DNA from: Wyeomyia smithii
Lineage: Eukaryota > Arthropoda > Insecta > Diptera > Culicidae
Assembly (NCBI RefSeq): GCF_029784165.1
Contig: NC_073696.1
Coordinates: forward strand, 40,255,858-40,319,857
Direction: 5' to 3'
Length of the DNA: 64,000 nucleotides
In this document: positions 35,056 through 46,801 of the stretch, one piece after another
How the letters are laid out: each line of letters begins with the position of its first letter
Position numbering within the stretch: the first letter of the stretch is position 1
Made by a program: the position numbers and the translations under genes
The notes under the pieces: model-generated
Database searches by the model: none
The model's input: the letters and a program-made list of their open reading frames with translations, nothing else
Told to the model about the DNA's origin: nothing

Positions 35056-35059
35056 AATT

Positions 35060-35330
35060 CACTGAGATTATAACACACACTTGTGCGTGGGCCTAACAGC
35101 ATACTATTGTTGATTTGAATCGGTTCAAACCAGGAAATCGAACTATTCTGTGCTCTAGTGGAATAAGCCACACCTATTTTTGAATGGTTTCAACAGCATT
35201 CTTTCTCATCTGTTTCATCTGTTGCACTAAATCAATTCCAAATGTAAATAAGCTAAGTGTGCTTCTCTAATCAACTGGCGCAACAAAGAAGGACCAAAAT
35301 TAGCTAAATAGATACAGGTAGGTGTTATCC
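35060..35330. repeat. dispersed repeat D units
   Basis: ACACACTTGTGCGTGGGCC, AACAGCATACTATTGTTGATT and AAACCAGGAAATCGAACTAT match the D units at 14.3-14.8 and 36.2-36.5 kb. They lie directly left of SINE A copy 2. Confidence 0.55.
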
Positions 35331-35341
35331 AGACTTAATAT

Positions 35342-35583
35342 GTTTTTTATTCTCGCTTATCTTTCGGCTTTACTTCCTCATGCGATGGAAGGCGTGATTC
35401 CAGAAATTTTTCGTCTCAGAAAAGCTCCCAGTGTCGGCTAGGATTGAATCTAGACCAGTTGGGTTGGTTGTGAGTGGATCACGCCACCTCACAACCATCG
35501 ACACCTATGTCGGCGGTGAGATTCGGACCCAGGCGTCGAGCGTGGTTGGCGGAGACGTTACCAACCACGCTAGGCCCCCGCCT
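35342..35583 (-). mobile_element. tRNA-derived SINE, family A, copy 2
   Basis: The minus strand reads CTAGCGTGGTTGGTAACG (A box) and GGGTCCGAATCTC (diverged B box), with a body as in 15041-15388 ending in an A/T-rich tail. It lacks the 115-bp segment of copy 1. Confidence 0.78.
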
Positions 35584-35654
35584 TGATTTTAATTAAATCA
35601 TAAAGCTCTTACCAACTAACTTCAAGTTCCTCCTCGAAGCGATTGTCGAAGTGT

Positions 35655-35915
35655 AAAGTACACAGTAAAGAAAATTTACATTACTTTAAATGTACATAAA
35701 TGGAGCATTGGAAACCACATTATATTCCGTGTGGCATTATGTTCACATGCAAAGTAAATGAATATATTATGAATTTGCATGCATATTTATATTCGAAGCT
35801 TTAAGTTTATATCAATTAACGTACAAATTTACATGTCTTAAAACGATTCTGTATTGTACATTATTTACGGTGTGAAATTGTATATGTTTTTCACTGTATG
35901 TGCTAGAAATCGTTA
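35655..35915. repeat. possible small inverted-repeat element
   Basis: The edges ACACAGTAAAGAAAATTTACAT and the complement of ATGTTTTTCACTGTATGT are weakly inverted. The interior is AT-rich. Weak evidence. Confidence 0.25.
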
Positions 35916-36112
35916 CGTGCTTTCATTTGTATTAGTTGTAAATTTCATTTTTTGGTACTGTGTATACTATTGATTGTGATATCCTGAAAGACTTAAGATC
36001 TAAGTAATAATGGCGTGCAGTTATAAAGTAGGCAACGTATGTGATTTTTTCGAGGATGCGAAAAAGGAACACCGGCTGAGGGTCTGATTTAAACTTAGAA
36101 AAAAAATATCTC

Positions 36113-36185
36113 ATTCAGGCGGGACTCGAACCCACAATCTCCGATGTCTCCAGCATGGTGTTTTGGCCAATACTGGGGAGACAGT
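36113..36185 (-). mobile_element. SINE family B, tRNA-like head
   Basis: On the minus strand: GTATTGGCCAAAACACCATG, GGAGACATCGGAGATTG and an exact B-box-type GGGTTCGAGTCCCGC. Same head as 46540-46620. No full tRNA cloverleaf with a 7-bp acceptor is evident, so it is SINE-derived. Confidence 0.65.
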
Positions 36186-36214
36186 TTCCCATAATACCAA
36201 TATCGATATTTTCT

Positions 36215-36480
36215 AGACAAACCACACACATTTGTGCATGGCCCAACAGCGTTTTTATGGTACCTAGGTGTAAATCGGATTCACACCTTGGATGTATATT
36301 TTACATTTTATTGAGATATACCACACACTTGTGCGTGACCTCAATAGCATACTATAGTTGGTTTACATCAGTCTCAAACCAGGAAATCAAACTATTGTGT
36401 ATTCTTCTTTAATCAACTGATCTGACAGAGAAAACTTAAATTAGCTAAACAGATACGGGTAGGAGTTATTCAGGCTTCAT
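36215..36480. repeat. dispersed repeat D units
   Basis: Two units begin CCACACACATTTGTGCATGG and CCACACACTTGTGCGTG, each followed by AATAGC/AACAGC and a TTGGTTT segment. They lie directly after a SINE B head. Confidence 0.55.
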
Positions 36481-37089
36481 TTTGCTCATCATGATCTCAA
36501 AAAAAAAAAAAAAAAAAACAGTTTTCGCCCCTCTGAATAACTGTGAGTTCATATTCAATTGCAGCACCCCATCTGCTTTTGAAAGAGCGAATGATAGTTT
36601 CTATATTTGACAGAGCCTATGTACAATGCAACTCTTGTAAATAGCTCATCTGCACTGTTCTCATTGCCCTTGGGTACTACAAGAACAATGTAAAATCGAA
36701 CGTTTTGAAAAATATGCATCCATGGTGGGTTCTGAATCCTCGTATAACATGAAAATCGTATCTGTTACGATGAGGCTTCAAAGTGAAGTTAATTGCATTG
36801 TTCCCTTTCTAACTTCTTACTTAGTAACTGAAAAGTTAATAAAAAATTTCTCCCTCTTGAAATGAGAGAGGAAACACCCCTCACCCCTCGCCCGCGATGA
36901 TTGTGTGTGAAAATGAACTGTGCGATTGAAATATTCTTCGACTGCAGGTGGGTGTGAGAGAAAGATCAGTTCTCTCTTGCCTTTGACAGGTGTAGGAGAA
37001 AATATGAGCAAAAATCAAGAGGATGGAGGAAACCTGAAGTTACTTGTGCGATCGCATCACTTGTCAGGTCTCTTTACTCTTCACTACTA

Positions 37090-37405
37090 CCATCAATTTT
37101 CGTAAATTCTACAGTTCGACAAAAGCGAAAAAAATGTTGCTCTAAAGCTCAAAATAGTTGCCCTGGAATGATTATAGCTTTTCACCATTTCTGTAAACTT
37201 TAGTGCCCCTCGTGTATGCAAAAGTGCGTCAAAATATCGCAGAGTAATTACTTTCCGAGTTCATTGCTTCTACGTTGGTTTATGGTGAAACTCATTTGAG
37301 TCTCTGAAAATGTTATCTTCACTAGAGGTACCAAAATTCACAGAAAGGGTTAAAACGTTTTAATCTATCATTACTTTCAAGTTTGAGCTCTAGGTTGCCC
37401 TAGAC
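37090..37405. repeat. dispersed repeat E, copy 1
   Basis: GAGGTACCAAAATTCACAG, GTTTGAGCTCTAGG and an upstream CGACAAAAGCGAAAAA segment match copies at 41815-42140, 44790-44890 and 63640-63910. Confidence 0.5.
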
Positions 37406-37729
37406 CTGTGATTCGTGTTTACCAGAGTCATTTTTGATAGATTTTTTTTTGTATTTCCTTTTTCTCAAACTTGTCGGAAATGAGGCGGGGATTTCTATCT
37501 TGTTTTATTCCATGCTTTGTTTCTGGCTGACAACTTTTGATATTTTGAAGATTGTTATTTGTTTTCAAACTGTACGATTCCGATGGCAAAATAAATATGT
37601 GTGCGAACGTAAGTGATTTTTCCTGCTGAAAACATAGGCGCATGTTTCCATATTTCGTAAAAAAAATTCACTTTTATAGATGCCTCAGATAGAGTGGAGG
37701 TGGTTTAAGTTACGTATTGAAGTTGGCTA

Positions 37730-37940
37730 TGTGTTCATCCTAACTGGTCTCGAGGTACGATGCCAGTCGTCGTACGTTCGAATCCCGGCTCGGGAGAAAC
37801 TGCTATGCTGGTGTCAGTAGGATCGTAGCGCTAGCCCCGCTATTGTCCCGTACACTAACAGTTGGCTGCGAAGTCTGTGGTATAATAAACAGGAGATCGA
37901 GTTCCGATACTGAATGTAGCACCAAGGCTTTATGTGGCCT
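37730..37940 (+). mobile_element. tRNA-derived SINE, family D
   Basis: CTGGTCTCGAGGTACGATGCC is followed by the B box CGTTCGAATCCCGGCTCGG. The body reads GTGTCAGTAGGATCGTAGCG, GGCTGCGAAGTCTGTGG and TAGCACCAAGGCTTTATG. I recall this body from mosquito genomes as an abundant SINE, but not its name. Confidence 0.75.
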
Positions 37941-40900
37941 TTTTTTAAATTTTACGTTATTGTGAATGATACTACGATTAAGTTTGGATGGTATAACCTA
38001 TAAACTTGAATATAAAAAGTAAACATCATTTCTTCCATGTAAAAATGACTGATAGAAAGCGCTCCGTTCGATATGTGATATGACTCACTCTGACTTGAGC
38101 TCATGCCCTTCTGATTAAGGATTTGAGCAACGTCAGCATAATTTTTTTCAATGAATTGTCTAGCATAGAGGAAATCGGTTGCAGATTAGAAAATATGTAT
38201 GTGATATAAAAAAAGTTGAATCAATCTTGAACAAAGCTGACACCGGCATCGGATCTTGTTCCTACTCACGTCTACAGTAACACTCCACTAGTGAGATGTG
38301 TACACTTTAGTTAGGGACTCTTTCCTCCGAAAACAGTTAAACATTATCTGAAAATCTAATCAAAAATTCAATTTACTACAGTTCAGAGAGCACGAGACCA
38401 ACTAAGCGGTTGATGACCATGGCTGCAAGCTCCTAAGCTAGTGCTAGAGCATCACTGAAGCATCACAGTTTCTTCAACACGCTTAAGTTTCCGGTCTTTT
38501 CAACCGCTGCACCGAAGCCGACAAGCACATGGAAAAAGTTTTCATCGAAGAATGGAGGCAAAATGAAAAACTGAAAAGAAAACATCAGAGTAACTTGCTA
38601 AGAAAATTCAAATAAATGCTCGTGAGACTAATTTCGGTTCTCTACAAATGGGTTCTAGAGTGTGCGTGAATATGTTCGAGCGGAGCAAGGTTGCGCATCC
38701 CCAGAACGGGAAGAGTTAGATCTGGAGTCTGGAATGAGGACCTAACGGTGCAGAAACCGTCCTAATTTGCCAATTTAGCTGGCAAGTGTATGTGGATGTG
38801 GAGCAGGCAAAACTTTCGGGATTGTGATTTCTTCAAAACTTTAAGCAATCAACCAGTGGGACGGTGCCACATCCGGAGTATTGTTCGGATTGGTCTCTAG
38901 GGGTGAGCAAGAGGCCTTATAGTGGGAAGTCCAGACACGTTGGTGGTTGGTTGGCAAAAAGTTGACAAGTTCTTTTGATTTCTGCTTAATGTGCGTGTAG
39001 CAGTCCCGCATAATGCGTTCCGCAAGCCGGCATTGAAAGCTAGTTTTCGTTCGAGATGGGAAATATCCTCAACTTCTCCGGTTGGCACTCGTTTCTGCCG
39101 AACCAAACCTCGCTGCGCTGCAGTGGAAATCTTCTTCTACCGGTTGAAACGATGAACAGAGTTGCAGTAGACAAAGCTTTTGGTTTCATTTATGAGAAAA
39201 CTTTTGCCGGTTGCAAATTCGGATCCAACGGGCCAAATGAAACGAGATTGCTGTTTGCAAACGAGGGAGCTATTTTGACAAAAGTTGAAATATGGGAACA
39301 GCATGATGCAGTTTGCTGCCTGTCACGTGGATGCCTTGCGTAAGTGTTTGGCAGCAGATGCCGTGCAGAGGAGTTTTATGCTCGAGATTGGGGAATCACT
39401 CAGCAGCAGCTAAACAAAGTGGCATTGTGTTCGTATTTTATGGGAGTGCTTGTCTTTCGCATTGGAATGCTTTAATTATGCATTAATCAGACCTACCCCA
39501 CGGTGCGCTGTGGTAGTGGGGAAAACCATTGCGATGATGTTTGCTCGACGTCACTGCAATCAAGTAAACATCAATCAAGTACCATGCTTCATGCACATAT
39601 TATATTCCACATTGTCTTCCAAGCGGATACAAGTTGTGTTTGTAATTTTGAAAGCACTGTGCTATGCAGAAGTATTCATTTGTGCATTACTCTGAATATT
39701 TACCGAAGTTGTGGTTATATGTGAGCATTATATGTGAGTGAAATGTATGTTATACTATAAAAGTTGACAGTATCCAAGGAGAGAAATAACTTTACACATA
39801 TATATTTGTGCCTTGCAACCGAGCAATACTTTGAACATGTTTTATCCAAGGATGCTTTAAATATGTATACATTCGATAATAAATATTTCTTAGCGTTTTA
39901 TATTTTTGATTTCGATTTGCTGATACAAATTCGAGCAATTGCAAATGGAAAATATGTAAATCATTATAAATTAGCACGTAGGTATATAAATATAGAGAGA
40001 GGTCTCAACATTAAATCAAACTATAGTTTCAGCTGACAAGCACTGATTCCTACCTCACAGTGTCGAATAGCCAGCAAGGGTGTTTCAGAAATAAAGCGCA
40101 ATCTTTGGAAACACTTATTACACTGCTTTTATGCCGGAAACTTGGCAAATTGTTTGCGCTTTCCAACGATGAAGATGAAAGAAAATTCTTGTTTGTTTGT
40201 TGCTCAAGCTCGCTTCTCATTTTTGTGCGCCGTCACCCTCCTTGACTCAGGGTTCGTGTCATTTCGTTGTCATCAATTTTCATCGTTCTTCGGATCGGAA
40301 TTTGGCTCCAGTAATAGCAGGGATCTCCAGTTACACAGTCCACTCTAGTGAAAATTAGTAACGTGATTACCTCCGACCGGTTAAGTGGCTGTCTATCTGG
40401 CCAGTTGCTGGGAATTGTCAGGGAGCTCTTCTAACTTTTCCTATCTTATAAACTTAATCCCGGTGCATAGTTAAAAGGAATAGTTGTTATTTCGCTTTAA
40501 TCGGGTTCTTTTGCTGTGGTGTTGGCTTTTCTCGAAATATGCAAAACTTTCGACTGGCATCTTTCACGAAAAGGGTTGTGAATCCGACAGAAACTTCTCG
40601 TTTGAAACTCAGATTAGCCACTACCCAACCATCCGAGTTCTTCGTTAACCTTTCACTTCACGGTTGGGTTTACTGTTCTCGTATTTCTCACGGCATACGT
40701 TCGAGGGTTGAATGGGAAATAAAATTTACTTGAATTGATTTGGTGCGGAAAATGGTCCCAAAACTTAGTCCACCAACCAATGGGCTTGATTAAGGTTAGG
40801 AATGTATATTTTTCTTTTTGTTGGCTCCGGTTTACGATTAGAACTGTCACGTACGCACTATATGTATTCTAGAACTAAAACACGAAACAAAATTAAAAAA

Positions 40901-41600
40901 AAAAATTGGAAAACCCAAGTTCTTGGAATTCATAATTGAGGGAAAGGCAACAGCAGCTCTCAAAAACAATCATCATCAATTTGAAGCGCGCTACTTTTCC
41001 CCTATACTGGAACGAACAATCCTAGTTTGGCACAAACTAAACAATGTGGCTTCCAGCTCTACTGGTTTCAACCGACAGAAGTTTTCAATGGCTGCGATAT
41101 CTTGAAATCGTGTAGTAAGTCAACGGATCAGCGGTGAGTCCGGTGGTTTAGCTAAAATTTCGTTGACATTCCTGTCACGTTCTTTGCCACCTGCTTTGTG
41201 ACAATATGTAATCTTACCACTCGGTTGTTACGTTCTTCTACTCGGACTTACAGCGACAGCGATATCCACGCTTGGATAGCTGTGTACGCCATTGTGATTT
41301 TTATTAAACGCTCTACTAATCGATTACTGTGCAGACTTTTATGAATTATTACAAGAACATGGTAACAGAATTCGCTATCGGCAAATTCAGTTTTTCCACA
41401 GCCTTCAAAAATATCATGCCATTAATTATATTATAATATTATATACATTGAAAGAGTTATACAGTAGACACAACATTAGTTTAGGTTCCAAGTTTATCAT
41501 AAAATTCGTATCTTCTGAAAATATTATATCTTTTGTCCCTGCAAGGCTCGGAAGGGCAAAAGCCTACAGATAATTGTTTGTCGGATTCATCGGTTTTCTG
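37941..41600. other. no recognisable gene
   Basis: Frames of 60-95 codons on both strands, none domain-like. The stretch at 38.4-39.4 kb is less AT-rich and might be an old element, but I recognise nothing. Confidence 0.4.
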
Positions 41601-41609
41601 TTTGTTTAA

Positions 41610-41781
41610 GGGGCCATCCACATACCACGTGGACAGCCTTGGGGAGGGGGCGGGGGGGTTGACTAATATCCACGGTCCATACAATTTTTTTTGAAATTTA
41701 TATGGGCAGTTGTCCACGGAGGGGGAGGGGGGGGGGCCTCAAAATCGTAAAAAATATGTCCACGTGGTATGTGGTGGCCCC
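41610..41781. mobile_element. 172-bp MITE with TAA target duplication (Harbinger-like)
   Basis: Inverted ends GGGGCCATCCACATACCACG and its near-complement (GTGGTATGTGGTGGCCCC). Flanked by TAA at 41607-41609 and 41782-41784. G-rich interior. The 3-bp TWA duplication and G-rich ends fit PIF/Harbinger MITEs. Confidence 0.75.
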
Positions 41782-41814
41782 TAAGGGTAAATTTCATTGA
41801 AGTGTCTAAAGCCT

Positions 41815-42140
41815 TGACACACTTTGGAGGCGTCTAGTGGCACCAGAACTCACAGGAACGGTTAATAAGCTGTAATATTTCATTTTGTTCTAAATTAAGC
41901 TTTAGGGCAAAATTTGTGTTGATCATTCGCCGACGAAAGCGAGAAAAATGGATAATTATACCTTTATACCGTTTCTTCCAATTTTGGAGCTTTCGGCCGC
42001 CTCGGAAAAGTGCCAAGTCTTCGGAGACTTCAATGAAGTTCTCTCCGAGAGGCTTGAGGTACTAAATCTTACTGGAACGATTAAAAAGCTATAATTTCTC
42101 ATTTTTTTTTCAGTTTGAACTCTACACCAGTTTGTTTTTG
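41815..42140. repeat. dispersed repeat E, two tandem units
   Basis: Two units of about 200 bp, with marks GTGGCACCAGAACTCACAGG (41837) and GAGGTACTAAATCTTACTGG (42056). Each is followed by AAGCT(G/A)TAATnTTTCATTTT. Confidence 0.5.
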
Positions 42141-44105
42141 ACGTGGGATTACGTCTTTGTTTACTATACTGGGATGCATTCTGTAAAATTGGAAATGAAA
42201 CTGGCAAATGTTGCGTCAGATTTCAAACGTTAATAACAGCATAACCACATGATGGATAACAATAACCAATATGTTGTTGGATAGATAAAATGTATAACAA
42301 TTTTGTTATATGCTAGTTATCACTCTAATTTTATTGCCAAGCGGTAAAATTGATAAAAAGTTTCAATGACAAATTTACGCGAATAATGAACCAATTACAT
42401 GCGAGTGTTCCTAGTACGTGAATGAACACCTTCCGTTTTCTGTGATATTCTCTGTATCAATATTGAAATAAAAATTGACATAGTCTGCCCGTCCCAATAG
42501 GTCAATTTATTTTTGCTTCCATGAGCATAGACTAATATGATATCTCGAAGGTAAAAGTGGTAATTTCAGTGACACACTATTTCAATGGTACACTTTTATT
42601 CGTACTGCAGCGGTACTATTCGTATTGCAGTGGTACACATTTGTTCGTACATTTCTTTTCGTGTGCAATCGAGAAAAAACTGCAATGCTGCTATTGATGG
42701 TGATTGAAAGTTTATCTCTTAAATATGATTACCATAAATTACTCAACAAGATTTGTAAATTTTTGCAACGGATATTTATTTAATTTTATCTTTGATATTC
42801 ACTAAATAATCGTGAACGGATGGAGTCGAAAGAGTAAATACCCAAATAAACACATTTAAAAGAAAAAGAGCCTGCGAATGCTTGTGAATTTTTGGTTTAT
42901 TTACTAAGATTCATTCAGAATCTCTTTTTGCATTTCAAAATTGTTGGATGATGCATTATTATTCTAAGCATTACCATAATAAACGTATATTAGCAGTCTT
43001 CGTAATACAGCGAATTTAGTTGTAGGCAAATGAAAAAAAAATTGTCAAGCAAAAAAAATGGAATTGTTGATTGCTTTTTTGCTGGAACTTGTTAATAATT
43101 TTGTTTAACAAATCATCTTTTGTTTGCCAACTAATGAACCTTTGTAAGGGCTTCCAAATTGTTTTGAAAGTAAAATCCATAGTATAGATTTTATTTATTT
43201 AGAGTTGAATAATACAAAACCATTCATTATGATAACGTAAGTATTATTGACATTGGTTTTTTGAGGATACAGAGTTAGATCTGACTTTGACGCATTACGA
43301 GAAATTCTTGGTGCTTCTTCAACAAGCACGATATGCTTGTGCCTTGTCAAATACATATTGTTTGCACAAAAAAATACCACAGGCCACATACCATCACCAA
43401 ATATGAACGATATTCTTTTGAGTGTCGTTGAATATATTTCGAAAATTGTTTTCCTGGGGAGGCTGAAAATAAAAATACGTACAGTCGCTGAGCAAACACA
43501 TTGATTCTGTCTGCAGACTCTGTCTATTCTGTAATAAAATATCCCCTTATTACAGTGTTTAGTCCCACGTCACCATTTCATACAACCCTAGGGCTGTATA
43601 CTAGGGTGTCCCAAAATTGCATCAAGTCTGGGCTCACCCTACAGATGATAGAAAATGGTGTGACGAACAAACTTTTGTTCGGCGGCAGCTCTAGAAAATG
43701 ATGTTTTTAACTGGTCCCGATGACTTTTTTGAAAAAAATCGGTTTTTCTTATGTTAAATCCAAAAACATGCCCAATCATTCAATTTTCCATAAAACTTCA
43801 ACCTTTTATATTTTATGCAGGTTCCTTAGGGTCCAAACTATAAGAGAAATATTTGTTTCGGATTGTATACCGTCAATTTATGTTCCTAAAAAAATCTATC
43901 CTTTAGAAAGGAGATTTTTCAAGTACATTTGGACATTCTATCAATAAAAGTGGGTAGAAAACCTGATGCTATCACTATCAAATACCTTGTAGTATTTGCT
44001 TTTGTCGACCAATGTAATGAGAGAATTAAAATACTATCAGCGTCTTAAATCACTTTAAGTATAGTGAATATATTATTTTTGGTAAAGGAATAGAAAAAAG
44101 TGACA
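42141..44105. other. no recognisable gene; possible lone transposon end near 43602
   Basis: AT-rich. CTAGGGTGTCCCAAAATTGC near 43602 follows TATA and resembles the start of the long-TIR element (TAGGGTGGGTC), but no partner end is seen. Confidence 0.3.
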
Positions 44106-44109
44106 TTTT

Positions 44110-44260
44110 TCATATATTTTTTGCCGAAATTTCAGTTAGATTGAACCGAGATTTACAAAAAATGCGACAGTTGTCATTTTCATTTAACCCAGTAATCAGT
44201 GGTGTCATTCTCGGAAATGGTGCTACTGTCAAAACTGTAAACGAAATCATTCCGTCTACA
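44110..44260. repeat. hairpin MITE family M, single arm (copy 2)
   Basis: TTTTTTGCCGAAATTTCAGT, GAACCGAGATTTAC and ATGCGACAGTTGTCATTTTC match the right arm of 9795-10045. The other arm is absent. Confidence 0.55.
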
Positions 44261-44789
44261 ACGCAATATTTTTTCTTCGTGTAATTCTGAGTTTCACCTA
44301 TCAAAGTTTTTTTAATAACAAAAATATCGCACATTCTATCTCATTGAACGCTATATTCAATGATAAACATTGACACGTATAAAATATTTCGTTAAGTTAG
44401 CTTCTATCATTGATCGAAGAATGATCTGCTGTTGCAGCCAGGGTTGCCAATAACATTTTTCAATAAACTGGAATAATATTGCAAGTAAAACTGAAAAAAA
44501 CTGGATCCTTAATATGAGAGAGAGAGAAAACCTAACATGTGTGAATTTGATAAGGCAAAGGTTATTTATGTGCTTAAAGTTTTGCTTGAGACGGGTTTTC
44601 TCTAAACTTCATTGAACTGAGTGTTAGTTGTACACATGAAGATTACATTGCTCAACACAGATGCACTTCAAAAGCTCAAACCGGATTCAGAGACACAAGA
44701 GAGTTTCCACGTAACATATCGTAAAAGCGACGAACCCGGAGAGCAATTTCTATACGACACTCTCTTGTAAGTTGACTCGTTTAAGTAAT

Positions 44790-44890
44790 GGCTAGGGGTA
44801 CCAGAATTCATAGGAATGGTTGAATGGCTATAATCTTCCATTTTTTCTGGTTTGAACCTTTTGAATGCCCTTTTTTATTTTGTCGACCAG
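44790..44890. repeat. dispersed repeat E, copy 4
   Basis: AGGGGTACCAGAATTCATAGG followed by GGCTATAATCTTCCATTTTTT, as in the other E copies. Confidence 0.45.
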
Positions 44891-45765
44891 TATAATTTAT
44901 TATAGATATTAGAAGGCGCCTACAATCACTTTATATGAGGTATTCTTTCTCCAGGTCACGACCATATTGGTCACTTTTCTTCTATATTGTTTAATGATTT
45001 TATTTCAATTCTATGTCATGTTTTGTTGCTATCAATTTGGCTGAGTTTCGTGAGAGCATAAGATAGAAAGGGGAGAATCATGAAATCCTTATTTACTCTC
45101 TCTTAAAGAATTTTTGAAGATGAATCCAGTTACAATTTTTACTCTAAAAAACAGGAGGGTTGTGTGCAAAGCCACGACCGCAAGGTTGAAGTAGAATACT
45201 TTTACAAGAAAGATAACCCGGCTGCTTGCGTGTCAGTCATTTTTTTCTAGTAAATAAACGTTAACTAATCAGATCAATCAAATTTTACGCTTCAACAAGG
45301 ATTGACCATTTTTAATAATATAGTAAGTTGCTTGTCATGGTTGGGGCTAGACAATTTTTAAATTTTGAGATGAAATTTTTTCGGATGTCGTGCTCATGAC
45401 TGAAGAAAAAGATAATTCAGTACGTTCTGAGACACGGGAATAAAGTAAAATTTATAACTTTTACAAATGTAAAAAAAAAAGTAAATTAACTCAAGAGAAA
45501 AAAAAATACATTAACACTTTAATCTTCAGGTTTTTATTTCATCCTGAAAAGGACAATTTGTTGTTCAATTTAGTATCGGAAAAGATGCCGATCACATCTT
45601 TGCGTTATCACTGACAGTGCGAATAAAGTATTCCTTGTGATAAAATAAACAGTGAAAAGCTGATTTAACACTCAAACTAGACGGCTCACGTGTTGTCAAA
45701 ATGAGTCAACTTTTCATTGAATGCATTTACTAGTGCCCACTATGGCACAGAGACTGCATTTCACT
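44891..45765. repeat. dispersed repeat F piece and unassigned DNA
   Basis: TGTGTGCAAAGCCACGACCG near 45160 matches the complement at 31990-32010 and a diverged copy at 31630. GCTTCAACAAGGATTGACCA near 45290 resembles the left part of repeat P. The rest is unassigned. Confidence 0.4.
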
Positions 45766-45769
45766 AAAG

Positions 45770-46215
45770 TGCCTCATTGCATCAGTCGCTATCGATGCTG
45801 AGATCCGCTGCAACTAGTTCGCTATCCATTGCCATGCCACAGTTGTGGCCGCTATACACTGCCATTGGTATCCGCTGTCCCTGCATCAGCTGCCCCAGCT
45901 GCTATCGTTGTTGGAATCCCCTGCAACTAGTGCGCTATCCATTGCTACGCCACAGCTGTGGCCGGTTTCCGCCATCGCTGGTATCCACTGCACTGCTAGT
46001 GCTGTTGCTAAGGAAGGACGACTGCTGTTGTCGCTGTCTAGAACTATTATGAGCGGCTTCAGCTGAAACAGGCTTTTATATAGGCCAAATAGCATGTTTT
46101 CAATTGCAAGGTATATGATTCTGCCGACCGTGCTTGGGAAGCAATCATATAACGACCAATCAGAGGTTGAATTTTTCGTTTTGACAAGGCTTGACTATTT
46201 TCAATAGTACAATAG
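45770..46215 (-). repeat. promoter-like dispersed repeat P, copy 3 (most complete)
   Basis: On the minus strand: CTCTGATTGGTCG (inverted-CCAAT type element, about 46164), GCACGGTCGGCAG, GGCCTATATAAAAGCC (TATA, 46085-46070), then GACAGCGACAACAGCAGTCG. Spacing is that of a pol II core promoter. Below the TATA the block 45790-45960 is a diverged direct duplication (GCTATCCATTGC.. CCACAG(T/C)TGTGGCCG twice). It could be an LTR or 5' region of an unrecognised retroelement. No coding frame follows. Confidence 0.4.
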
Positions 46216-46464
46216 TGTGAATAGTAAAATTATAATTAGCTTCTTTTGGGAAGAATCTTAGAAGATTTTCCAGCCTATTGCTGCAAGAACGAAGGAAATC
46301 TATCGAATACTATTAGCATTTGAAATTGGACATATTTTTCACTCTTTTCGGTTTTAGATTTTCATTTCACATCCCTATGTAGCCGAACTTCCTGAGAGAA
46401 GTATTCTACGAACTGAATTTCTATTTTTAACAACGGCTTTTTCCGGTTAACACGCAAGTTCATT

Positions 46465-46801
46465 AAGCAGACAGTATGTGAAGTAGAGAAAGAACGAAAA
46501 ATAAGCGAACTGGAAATATGATACAGATTTGGAAAAATATACCGCATCCCGACGGGACATGAACCCGCAATCTCCCTGTCTCCGGCATGGTGTTTTGACC
46601 AATTAAACTACGGGGGACGGTGGTACTGTTCCACAGTCTATATCGTATCACATTCCGCTGCCGTCTAATTCTATTGCTCATCCCTAACTACACACACTGT
46701 TGTGCAAGTCCCGTCGGGATGCGGTATATTTTTCCAAATCTGTATCATATTTCCAGTTCGCTTATTTTTCGTTCTTTCTCTACTTCACATACTGTCTGCT
46801 T
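46465..46801. repeat. 94-bp perfect inverted repeat around a tRNA-like SINE head
   Basis: Left arm 46465-46558 and right arm 46708-46801 are exact reverse complements over 94 nt. A 149-nt spacer lies between. The arms hold the SINE B body (CCGCATCCCGACGGGAC at the inner end, AAGCAGACAGTATGTG at the outer end). The inner right-arm edge starts GTCCC immediately after a D-repeat fragment (CACACACTGTTGTGCAA). Confidence 0.9.
46540..46620 (-). mobile_element. SINE family B, tRNA-like head in the hairpin loop
   Basis: On the minus strand: CCCCCGTAGTTTAATTGGTC (A-box region), AACACCATGCCGGAGACAGG and GGGTTCATGTCCCG (B-box region). The pol III promoter-like head continues into the left arm as the SINE body. 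It is not a canonical tRNA gene: the body follows directly and the acceptor stem is poor. Confidence 0.7.

Noticed and set aside
43602..43640. Possible end of a relative of the long-TIR transposon (CTAGGGTGTCCC)
   Set aside because: Only a few bases resemble the known end and no second end or TA duplication was found.
46540..46620. tRNA gene
   Set aside because: A- and B-box-like motifs are present but there is no clean cloverleaf, and a SINE body follows as in other copies.
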